Part shown: positions 12,301 to 54,300 of the stretch, one piece after another
How positions within the stretch are numbered: position 1 is the first letter of the stretch
Layout of the letters: every line of letters starts with the position of its first letter
Assembly: GCF_900496995.4 (NCBI RefSeq)
Contig: NC_044030.1
Coordinates: 83,864,017-83,928,016 of the forward strand
DNA: 64,000 nucleotides
DNA from: Aquila chrysaetos chrysaetos
Lineage: Eukaryota; Chordata; Aves; Accipitriformes; Accipitridae
Direction of reading: 5' to 3'
Notes under the pieces: generated by a model
The model's input: the letters and a program-made list of their open reading frames with translations, nothing else
Database searches by the model: none
Told to the model about the DNA's origin: nothing
Made by a program: the position numbers and the translations under genes

Positions 12301-14240
12301 CAAGACAAGATGTTCTGAGTTGGATACTTACTCTGTTTATTGGAAAGAAATTGTACATGTGGGTGCTTTGTATCTGCACTTTCTGTGCAGCTAATTGACA
12401 AAACAGAGCTTAGATAGGAAATAATCTTCTGTTATGTCAAGACATACAGTGAAGTTATATTAACTAAAGCAATGTCAGACTCAGTAGATATATATATAAT
12501 ATAGGCAAAATGTAAATTAGAAATCTGATTTGTTCTTCTTTATTTTTATATTCCAATCAGTTTTGATGATGAAATACAAGTTAATTAGTTTTGCTTGCCT
12601 ATCCTAACATACCAGGGTGATATATCTATATTTTGGTTATAAGCACAGCGGGGAAATATTTAAATGATTGCTATGAAGTTGTTTACCTGACCATTATTAT
12701 TTTTATTAAATGATGTCTATTGAATGTAAGACCTAGATAATAAGTGCCCTAGCAAGGCTTCTTTGTAGGCTGTTGAATTGCTTGGGGACATGTTGATCCT
12801 GCCAGCCAGCACTGTTCAGCTGCAGAAGTCTGCCCTTGCAGATTTACCAGCCTGAGCTTTCATGGGGATTTTGCTGTCCTGAACACAGCCCCCCTGACTG
12901 TGGATGTGCAATTGTCTCCAAGGGCAGTTTGAAAGATCAATTCACAAACATATGGTGAAAATTACCCTCAAGTTTGTGTTCTGAGCATTGAAGACTCTCT
13001 CTCTTTATCCATCAAAACAGTAGCAAACTACACATTAAGATATCACTACCCCTTTAAGAGACATGGTAGAAAACTCTCTCCAGTCAAGCAAAGCCAAGAA
13101 CCCAGGCTATTCTCTCAGCAGTAATGACATGATCTTGGAAACCTAATTGGGATGGCTTGAATCTTAACTTCAATTACAGGAACTTCTCTTTCAGAGCCAT
13201 AAAGCAGAAGCACCCAATAATGGAAAATGAACGCATTACCTATTCTACTACCACATTAAGGCCACAAAATTAAACACAAAGTCTTGTAGGAGAGGACCTA
13301 AGTTGGATGCAGGAACATTAATGTGATCCATTTTGAAAACTCTATGTTTTATGCGACAAATTTAATACAAAAGGTATGTATTAAATTACATGCTTAACAG
13401 GATGAAAGTACATTACATTTGCAGTGCAACTAACTGAGCAGTTAACATATGCTGAAGTCATGTTTTTGCTTAGGACATCCTTGAGATTAAGACATACAGA
13501 AAGGAAAGAGAGAGAAGGGTTATGAGAGGTATGTGCAGTTGTAGATACTTAGTGAAGGGAGCTCAAGGGAACAGAAAGCTTGTGTTGGCGTATACTGGAT
13601 TGGGAAGGTTTAAGAAAAGGGCTGGAGAAACATTCTTGAGTAGGAACAGGGTTGCACAAAGAGGGTAAGGCCTTCTGGGGTATTGACGATTATACTGAGG
13701 AGGCAGTGTTTGGAGGAAGGTCTGCATGTCTGGAGAACATGGTTTTGAGGATGAGATGCTAAGCAAGCGTAGCATGGCATGGATGTGAAGAATCTGGTAG
13801 TTACCCTGTCCAAGAACAGCTGATGGAACTGTGTAGCTGTTGGTCTCCAGTGGGCTGGACTTGGGGAGAGCTTGCACCTGCAGCTGCCTGGCTGTGAAGC
13901 ACCCACATACCAGCAGACAGGGTGTTTCCAGACGATTGTTCTTCACCCCTCTGACCTCTTCTGTCCTGCTTTGTGCCCTGTTGTGGCTGTCGCTGAGCAA
14001 GCCTTTGGCATGCTCTAACTTCTCTTTCATATATTTTCTGGGATTTTTTTCTTTTTTTAATGTTCTCCTCCAGCTGGACTGCAGCCAAGCAGTATCCGAC
14101 AGGCACAACTCGCCCCGCTAGTAATTCACATCCCGAACCCACGAGGAGCTGCAGCAATCAGGCAGCCGCGTTTTAACGACGGCTTTCGGGTGCTCTGAAG
14201 AGGACCCTTCTCACAGCCCTGCCTTTCCCTCAGCGCCAGA
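9400..14240. other. Intergenic region between PIAS2 and KATNAL2
   Basis: No exon of a known gene is recognised on either strand. The stretch includes a pyrimidine-rich block on the plus strand (about 10,570-11,560) and an open frame of 181 codons on the minus strand (14108-13563) without a recognisable domain. The remainder is AT-rich single-copy-looking sequence. Confidence 0.6.
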
Positions 14241-14360
14241 ACGCTGGCGGCCTCCATTTTAAGGCCCACGGCCATCCTTGATGCGAGGGGCAGACTGCAC
14301 TCTGCTTTCTTCTCAGACGCACCTCACCTGTCTAGGTGAGCTGGGTATGTTTAACAGGGG

Positions 14361-14392
14361 GTTGGTTTGGTTTGGTTTGGTTTGGTTTAGCT
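14361..14392. repeat. (GGTTT)n microsatellite
   Basis: About five to six imperfect GGTTT units lie just upstream of the KATNAL2 CpG island. Confidence 0.85.
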
Positions 14393-14492
14393 TGGTCCAG
14401 ACCGTCTCCAGCCCCTCAGCTCCACGTCCCCCTCACTCCCCTCACAACCCCACAAACTACCCCATCGCGCCCCTCAAGTAAGCCTAGCGGCG

Positions 14493-14629
14493 ATTGGCCA
14501 GCACTAGTGCTAGCCCCGCCTTACTCCCTACCGTGATTGGCCCATCCTTTAAACGGCCACGCCCCCCTTGCTCCACTTGTGATTGGACAGTTGTCCGGGC
14601 AATCTTTCACCCTTCGGCGTCTCGATTGG
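14493..14629 (+). promoter_or_regulatory. Array of four inverted CCAAT boxes (NF-Y type)
   Basis: ATTGG occurs at 14493-14497, 14536-14540, 14582-14586 and 14625-14629, always in the same orientation, with start-to-start spacings of 43, 46 and 43 bp. NF-Y binds CCAAT, usually within about 150 bp upstream of transcription start, which fits the position of KATNAL2 exon 1. Occupancy is inferred. Confidence 0.75.
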
Positions 14630-14761
14630 TTGCGTGAGGGAGGTAGGGCGGGTCTCTCCCTCACGGCTCCCGCTGGCCTCGGCCGGGTGCGGGGCCGGGC
14701 GCTCGCTGTGACTTTCCCGGCGGGCGGTAGCCGCCCGTGGCCGGGCGCCCTGCCGGCCCCG

Positions 14762-45604
<30,843 letters not shown>

Positions 45605-45897
45605 CAAGAAAAAAACCCAAAGATTGAAAATTTCCAAGACTTTTGCTATCCAAAATGGCATCACCTTGCCTCCAAAGGATCAAACAGTGATGGGGAAGGA
45701 AGTGCTGTTGTTTCCAGGAAGGAGAATGCAGTGAGAAATGTCAGGGGGAAATCTTCACTTTCAAAATTTAATGGGGATGGGGGCAGTGTTTGGGTATTTT
45801 TTATTAGCCATTTTCAATGACCACTCAAAAAACATTCGTCATGGAAATAATGTAATGGCAGTTGCTATGTAATGAAGACTCCAGCCTTAATTTTATG

Positions 45898-45903
45898 TAT
45901 AAA
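45898..45903 (+). other. Candidate KATNAL2 poly(A) signal (TATAAA variant)
   Basis: About 295 bp after the stop codon. A T/G-rich stretch (TTGCTTGCTTGTCAGTC) follows within 35 bp. A canonical AATAAA also occurs far downstream at 47913-47918. Confidence 0.35.
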
Positions 45904-47803
45904 GACTTAAGAGATTGCTTGCTTGTCAGTCTTTATTCATGATAGTTGTTTACAGGTTTGGGGTAGAAGAACTGGAGCAGAAAGCTTGTTAAGAACAGTT
46001 AGATGATTAGTGTAATTCTCCTTTTCTGAGACTCACTAGAGCATCACAATCAGTGCGGCTTTACCTGCGCCCTTTCTAATGAAATGTAAGTGACTGCCTC
46101 CAGTGAAATCTGGGACCTTAGCAGTGCCTTGTAAATTTGGTTAGTTTGTCATTGTTTTCAGCTGACATCAAAGCCTTGATGTGCCAAATGTATTACTTTC
46201 CAGTTGGTTTGGGGTATTTCCAAGGTGGAAAAGGCAAGGAATTAGAGGAACTTGGGAGATAGAGAAGATCAGCAGATTTAGGCTGATCTAACTAGAAACT
46301 GGATTGGTGGTTACCCACTCATTTGCAACCAGTCATAAAATGCAAACGGTGAGTCTTTGCAGCACAGTGGTAAATACAAGCTGGGAGACTTTTCTGCTTA
46401 TAACCATGGCCAGGTAAGCAGTCAGGACTGCCACGTGTCCTGCAATCTTTTAAACAGAAATTCTAATCAGTCATGTTTTTAGGCTCTCGGCTCTCACTGC
46501 TGCCTCTCTCTTACCTTCCCTTTTGCTTGCCAAGAGAGTTAGGTACCCTCTTTGCCGTTCTCCCAGTGTTCTCCTTGCACGGGCTTGTGTGCAGCTGCTT
46601 TTCTAAGTACGTACCATGGTCTTGCATGCTTTCCAGGACCTCTGAAGCACCGACAGTCTCTTTTTCTTCCAGCATCAGTCACGTTGTCAGAAGCCTTTAT
46701 GGGAAATGTCTTCACAGGATTTTGCTAATAGATCTCTTGCCTCCTGAACCTGATTCTGACTACGGGCCAAAGCCCTCCCTGACGTACTCCAAGCAGAAAC
46801 CAACACGGGTTCAGAATTGTTGGCAGGAACGCTAGATGCGTGAATTTATTCAAAACTGTAGGTTACAATTTATGAGGGCATGCAAACAGTATCTAAAGAC
46901 AGCTTTTGTTCCTGGAGGTTTTACTGTTCCTACTGTGTTTCTACTACAAAGTCTACTCTGTCCACACATTCCATCTCGGACAGTGATTAAATCTGAATGT
47001 AGGCAACCACCCACCAAGTGAGACTGCATATAGATGCTCTTTCATGTAAAGAGAGCTTCCCATTCGTTCATCACAATGATTTTTCTTAACAAGAACAAGC
47101 ATGGCTCATTAACACAAAACTGTATTTTCAATAAGGTCACTACTCCAGTAATGTATAATTACAATCTAATAATTTAACACTCAGGAGCACTGTAAAACAA
47201 CTGTAAAGGACTTTGATTATTACAGTTTGCAAATGGACCAGAAAAGCTATTTACCATCATTACAAAGTTGGTTCATATTGGGGGATTTAGCACATAGGAA
47301 AAGCACTGCATACTACAGAATTAAATTTCATTTTACAGCTCTGCTAACCAACTGTGTAAAAATTAGAATCTGTCCCCATGGCTTGTAAAGGATTTTTCCC
47401 ATAACATTAAAAAGAAACAAAAAAACCCCCAACAACAGTGAAATTTTGCAACTGTAGCATTAATAGGACCCTGCTGAAGTCTAATTTAAAAAATTCACAG
47501 TCTCTAAGGCTTTTAATACCAGATTTTTGTTTCTGTACCATTCTTTTTAATAACAGCATCTAATTAAAACATCTGTAAAATGCTGACAGTTTTAATTTTA
47601 TGTAAAATTTGAAAAACAAAACCAGGATCTGTTCTAATGAGAGGAAAGATATCAACAGTAGTTATTATTAAACAATGGTGATATTTTAATTTAAAAGTCA
47701 CTTCTAAATGTGCATAATGTCTACCTTTAAATTACAGCAGAGCAGAGGCATACTCAGTGAAATCATTACAGGCTGACTAAGGCTCTGTTGTTAGTCTTTG
47801 AGC

Positions 47804-47809
47804 TTTATT
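47804..47809 (-). other. Candidate HDHD2 poly(A) signal
   Basis: AATAAA on the minus strand about 420 bp after the HDHD2 stop. Further minus-strand AATAAA motifs exist, for example at 45937-45932, so the site used is uncertain. Confidence 0.45.
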
Positions 47810-48229
47810 TACTTGAGTATTTCCAGTGGGTTTTTTCAGTTTAGCTTATTCAGCAGAAGAATGTGACACTTTCCAGACAGGCCTTTGCATCAGTTATTTC
47901 TTGAAAACTGAAAATAAACAGAACTCTCTGCCACGTTCCCTATGTTGTTCAGGAAAGCGGCTGTGTTGGTTGTAGCCTTTCTGTCTCACCTGCTGGGTGT
48001 CCGCGGTCCCTCATCACGTCCTCGTGAAACTACTGCAGGAAAGGGGCTCTGCTGTGACTGCGCCGGGGCCCACACTCATCCTCTGCCCTTTCACAACTCG
48101 AGTGGAAGGAGCTTACGGCTAGGTTTCTGATGCAATCCATGCACTGATCCTGTGACCTTAATTTTTGAAGCAAGAGGAAAGGAAATGATGCAAGACCGCG
48201 ATGTTTCTTCAAACTAACTAGTCCCTTTC

Positions 48230-48333
48230 TCATAGCAGACGCTCTAGGATATGTTCCACTGCCTCTGGGAAATTCTCACAGGTTAAGTAAGGAGCCGGAT
48301 TGATTTTGTCTTCATCCGCTGGTCGATATTTAC
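48230..48333 (-). CDS. HDHD2: HDHD2 coding exon 6 (C-terminus and stop)
   Basis: Rest of Gly226 and residues 227-259: [20 protein letters not shown] then [13 protein letters not shown] and TGA at 48232-48230. Acceptor GTTACAG. Confidence 0.98.
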
Positions 48334-51300
48334 CTGTAACAGAGTCACAAAAAGATGTATTTACCAAGCTCCTTTGAGTATCCTTTTTTTCCCTGAAAAT
48401 TCCAGTCCCTCCTTGGATCAGTAACAACCAGACACAGTAGGAGAACTGCTCATCTGAGGTTCTCCTGCAACAATCCCCCAAGTCTTCCCTAAACAAACAC
48501 TGAGCCTTACTGCAGATTCCTCCAGGAGCAGCTCTGGTTCAAAATTAGTGTTACCTATGCACCACTCACTCACTGACTATTCGGATATTTGTGTTGTAGG
48601 TTCTTGAAATAATAATGTTATCATCTTCCCTTCAGGCTTTTATGAGGAAGAGTACGATTACTTGCTTTCATTTTCAACGTGGACTGTGTGGTGCGAGCAG
48701 CTGCCACCTCGGAAAGACCTTACCCAGTCCATGGTGCCATCAGTAACATTGATAATACCTGTCAGGTCCCCTAAGGTTCCGCTTTTGTCTGAAGCAAAAT
48801 GACTTTTATAATTACCAGTGTAATTACTAGGGAATATCACCAGAGTTCCTGAATGATCAGAGGTTACATTGCTGTGACTGATTTTGGCAATCAAAGATGT
48901 CACAGTAACAGTTCTCTCTGTTCTTTGATTAGTGCTCAGGATTTTAGAGTCATTAGAGGAAAAAATTCATACCTACAAGATCAGCCGCCCCCATTTATTA
49001 CTTTATATCATCCTGCTATCAGTTCTGGGTCTGTGCTCTAGCCCTGTTGTCAAAACATTAAATATAACAGCCTATCCTGACTTAATCGCAGTCTACTGCT
49101 TGCCAGGCTGCCACGCTGCAGCCGAGGAAATGTATCTGATCTGCTGCATTCACCCCAAAATGCACGGGGCGATGGACTCGGGGTCTCCCAGCAGCCCCTC
49201 GGTGTAACAAACTGCAGGAAGAGCACCAGGGCTCAGAGCGTACCTTCGCTTCGGGCACGCGGGCTGCCAGTACCACATCACTGAATGCACCACTGTCTCC
49301 CGAAATGACCGCTCCATCGGGTACTTACCGGTCCTCACCAAAATCCCACGCATGCCCGCGTTCTGGGCGCCACCAACATCATCCCTGCAGTCCTGGGGCA
49401 GAACAGGAGATCGGCTAGTTAGTGGACACAGACACTATTTGTTAACAAGTTTTTCATGACATTCGCTGCTTTGCACATCACTAACCAGCCACTTAAAAGC
49501 AGCTACACAGACCCAAATCGTTTAGCTGCCTATTAGACAAACTGTCACAGGAATGATTTACTACGTGCTTTTTGCCTGACCGAACAGCAACTGAAGTAAG
49601 AGAACTAACCCCATGGACTACACATTAAATCCTGCCAGTTTTGATGGTTCGATTTTCACCCCTCGTTTAATCCCAGGGCTTTCAGAAAGATCAAGTTCGC
49701 GGCATTTGGGAGGCACCACACGCGGTGGAGATAAGGACTACGTTAACGGGCAGGTGATAAGGTATTTGGTCCCCACGTACGTCACCAATCATGACAGCCT
49801 CCTCCGGGGCACAGCCAGTCCCCCGCAGAGCTTCTAAGAAGAAGGTTTTCTCCGGCTTCCCCACCACTGTCGCTTTGGTGTCTGTCGCGTATTCCAGCCC
49901 AGCCACAAAAGGTCCGGGTCCCAGAGCCAAGCCATCTTTCTTCTTGAAGTATCTGGCTTTATGTATAGCTATAAGAGGAGCCCCATCCAAAATCAACCTA
50001 AAGAATGAATGAAGAAGGAAGTACAAAAATTACATTTAAAACCCCCAATATTTGCAGCTGAAGGCCTGAAATGGCTTTCATTTGAGTTGATGACACTGAC
50101 TCTCATGAAGCCCCAAATTATAATGCAAGCTAGCATTCATTTGGAAAGTTAAAGTTCCTTCCTTTCTTTTCCCCAGAAACAGCTAATAAAACAAATCCCC
50201 CAAATAAAGAATTTATTATCTTGAGGATTTTAACAGGTAACTATTTTTAAATCCTGTCTCTCTCTCTCATGCACTTAGGTCCATTACTCTCAGCAGCCTC
50301 ACTTTTCACTAAGGCAAACATCCTAACATTAGAACCCATCTGATTTCCCCACGCAAATATTTTAAAATACATTAACCACGGGTAGTGGCTGGAGGTAGCA
50401 GTTTGATGGCCACAGCCTTAATCTCCTTGCCTGGACTGAGAACACAGCAGTGCTTTCAGGCTGCTGCTGCCAGGAAATCTGCAGCCCAGCAGTTCTTGGG
50501 GCTGTTGGCGTCACCTGTAACAGCCGAACAGCTATGTGTATCCATCAGAGACGGGTGTTCAGGTGAGTCCCAAGCAGAAGGTGAATCATTTTACCTTAAC
50601 TTTATATTTTAACATTGGAGGAATTACAGTAACAAGTTACACGAAAAGGCACAGAGATATTAGGCGCATTCACGTCCCACCAAATTCCCCAGTAAACAGC
50701 GCTATTACTGAGCCTTTTAGAAACAAAGCTGGATTTGGGCTCCTCGCTGTTGGGAACCAAAAATTCCAGATAGTTCAAAGCAGCAAGTCACCAGATTCCA
50801 AACACTTCTGAGCGCAATAAAAGGGTCATAATGCTCGGTATGGCGGCATTCCGGGAGGGTTTTGGCTGGGCACAGCACCTGGGAAGCGGGTGCAGCAGTG
50901 GTCAGACAGACTGGGAACTGCTCCCTGCCAACAGCTGAGATCCTCCCACCTTCCACGGGCCCATTTCTGCCCCTCCTCGGGGTTCCACAGACAGCATCTC
51001 TGCCTGCCAGCTGACCTAGCTGTTAAAAACCTGCACAGAACATGGGATTGTCTGGAGCGGGTGGAAAAATGGAAGGGAAGAAGTAATTAAGAAACTGCTG
51101 TTAACCCACCAACCTCAGTCAGCGCCTCCTTAGCCTCGCTACCCTGTCACCCCTGCCGATCCACTTCAGGTCTGCTTGAGGGCTCCTGTCTAACGCTCGC
51201 CTTGTAAAACCCTTGTGGCAGCGAGCGTGTCTCGTCAGTGCACACAGTGCCTGAACAGCGGACCCATGACAGCAAAGTAATAAACGGGAGTTTAAGAGGG

Positions 51301-54300
51301 CTCGCTTTCACAGAATCTGGACCTAATCTTTGATTCTTCCATTTCTGTTACCTGCCTGGTAGCTTTTCCTTACAGCAGACACATCAGCTACCTGTCCCGC
51401 AGCAAAGGGAAGCCTGTGTAGCTGCTGCGCTACAGAAATCCTCTCAGTGCTACCAAGCACAGCAACTTTATTGCAGTCCTCCCCCTCCCCAGCCTCAGTT
51501 TCAGTGCAACAAAAGCCCTCCAGACAGTATCTATAAAAGTTGAGGTAATGACTGCCAAACGCTTCCCGTTCGATTTTACAGCACCTTCTGCAGGTACCGA
51601 AGCGACTCCAGTCTAGCAAAGCTGGGGGATAGAGGAGAAACATTGGCCATTATCTTCAGGGCAGAAAGGAGGATTTCTATTCCTCTCAACCCTGCCTGAT
51701 TTACCAAAAAACCACCTTTAAGAAAACAAAGAAAATCTTGCTTTGCCCCTTCACTGCCTTTCTGGAGCTCTGCTGTGGCTCTGCTCAAGGAGGCTGGCCT
51801 AGGTGAGTTGTATGCTCCTTCGAGGACGTCTCCTCCTTCCCACATGTTTGCAGAGCAGCCTGGGTACTCTGAGCAGTACATAAATGATAATATTTCATTT
51901 CACTTAATTATCACAAAACGCTTCTAGTGAAATCAATGCCTTCCAAAGCAAGCTCAACAAGAAGAGGGCTGGCATGTGTATCTGTGAGCAGCCAGATATG
52001 TTCACGATGGGAGGATGCCTCTAGGATACAGAAAAATTTAATTTGACAGCAGCACCACAACCACTTACATTCAGCAGTTTGCAGGAAAGATCTCACCTGA
52101 GAGAATTGCTTTAAATGCAGCACCAAATCCCATGTATACAAAAAGAGAAATTTAGTCTCAGTCACTTCAAATGGTGCCTAGAGAACGGCCTTACTCCGTG
52201 TATCTCATTTTGGGACTCATATTGGGTTAGATTTACCTAACCTAATGTTGGATATCAACCGAGTAGTTGCCTACCACATAATTAGTCAGCCTGGGCTCTT
52301 CACAGTCAGTGGAGAGGAAAAAGCACTTCTAGGGCACAGTTCAACTGTCCTATTTTAAGCACCACTAGGGGACAAATGAACGATGCCTCACAGGCACCTC
52401 CTCTCTCCCTCAGGAGCCCAGGTCACCAGCTCAGATACAGGCATCGGCACTGTAGATACCTGCATTTAATCAGATTCACCTTAAAGTTTTGCTACGAGCA
52501 ATGCAAATCCCAAGTGACTTAATCATCTGAGCAGTAAAGGACAAGGAACGCGGACACGGCACACGGCTTGAGAAGAAGAGAATGTGGCCAATAGTTAGAA
52601 TTTCCGTTAGACCAAACAAAACTGACACCAGCAAAACAGTTTACCCTCAATAGAGGGCTGAGGGAAAAACCCAGAACAAGTCAGTGAGATGTTAAAGATC
52701 AGCCAGAGCCCATCCTAGGGCCTCTGCCCAGCCTGAAACACAGGACCAGGAAAAGACCAGGCAAATCCAGGACAGATTCACAGAGGATGAATGAAATCTT
52801 CCTCCAGGCAGACAAGTCAGCCGAGCAGCTGGGAATGCATCTGCACAAGGCAAGGTGATCTGAAGGACTCGGCTCAATACTCAGCCGCACCACCCAGACA
52901 GCCCTGGATATAGGATGCGCAGGCAGCACGGGCTCCGTGCTACCCCCTGAATACATCTCTCTTGGGCAGCAAGGCCATGCTGCGCCCGCCGCAAGGGACT
53001 GGATTTGGCCTTCAGCACCTTCCCTCCATCACCAGAGCTAGTGTCCAATTTCTGTGTTTAGCGCAAAAAGCCCAAATCCAGCCTGGGACAACCTCACCCA
53101 CCTCCACAGGGCCAGTTCTGCAGGCTTTCCTCTGTGTGCTGGCCTGGGGAAGCCTGGGGCCCTCAGGGACTCTGAATGTGATGACTGGTTTCTTGCTGCG
53201 AGTGTTCCAGTCTCCAGCCCGAGGCAGCTAACGACTATCATTCAACAGCTAATACATTCGTGACAGAAATATCAATAAATAAAATGATATAAGCACTGGA
53301 ATACATGATGGTTTAAGTTCACGCAGTTGTGAAATTAGAGTCCACTCATGAGTGCGCTGTAAAACTCTAAAATCAATCCCATCATTGGCAACATGCACTA
53401 ATGACGCTGCCCAAGAATCAGTTTGGGTCAATACATGTTCTTATGACACAGAATTGGCATGCAGATAAGGACAGCATTGGCTTCCTACTCCAAGGAGCCT
53501 CCGTAAGATACTAGTGAGCAGTAATTGATACTCCCTCTTCAGATTTAGTGGTCATAAAGACAGATTAAGGTGCTTGAGATCAGGTTTTTTTCAAATTCCA
53601 AGGTGAAAAATTGTGTGCTAGCCATCACCCCGTGAGCTAAGAGCGGAAAGGACTGATTGCACATATCGTAGCACGGCACGGAGTTACCCAGTGTGTGACG
53701 AGATGTCCTCTTTGGCCCTGAGACAGCACTGAAGTCAGTTACCAGCTGCCCACGGAGGTTAGCACTCCCGCAGCTGGGAGTGGGTGCTCCTCCTCCGTTA
53801 CAAGGCCAGGCCGACCAGCTCGCCCCAAACCGCTGCGGAAGGACAGTGGGCTCAGAGAGCTCCCAGTGAAATGAAAGGGAGGCACGGCAGGCTCTGTTGG
53901 GGTGCAGGGTAAGGGGCATGTTCAGATGACCCTTGTCGGCGCGTTTCACAACAGACAAAAGGCACATCACCGGGGCTAAACTCAGCAACAGGCCCGTGTT
54001 CAAGTCTTTGAAGCTCAAGTTAAAATCAAGAGTGCTGTGCTGAGCTAGAACTAGAGAAGGACACATGGCTGTGCACCTCTGCACATACTATTGCATCCTC
54101 ACTCATGTACAGTCACAGATAAATTTTATCTGATTTACCCCTTAATCAACACACAAACCAAAGAGCTTTAGAAATAAGACAGACCGGATCAGATCCATAG
54201 TTCATCTAGCCCAGCATATTGTGCTGGGTACTCCCGAACACAAAACGCTTCAGAAGATATTGCTAGAAATCCTGCACTAGGAAGGTAAGGAATAATCTGC

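Larger units (their letters stand above)
45605..48229. other. Convergent 3' UTRs of KATNAL2 and HDHD2 and the gap between them
   Basis: No coding sequence is recognised. A 120-codon frame at 46473-46835 has no recognisable domain. For KATNAL2 (plus) a variant poly(A) signal TATAAA lies at 45898-45903, followed by T/G-rich sequence. For HDHD2 (minus) AATAAA lies at 47809-47804. If these are used the 3' UTRs are about 0.3 and 0.4 kb and do not overlap; longer forms could overlap. Confidence 0.55.

Noticed and set aside
46473-46835. 120-codon plus-strand frame between KATNAL2 and HDHD2
   Set aside because: No recognisable domain; the sequence is consistent with 3' UTR or intergenic DNA.
53545-54084. 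179-codon minus-strand frame in HDHD2 intron 3
   Set aside because: No domain, no splice-site support and no human counterpart at this place in HDHD2.
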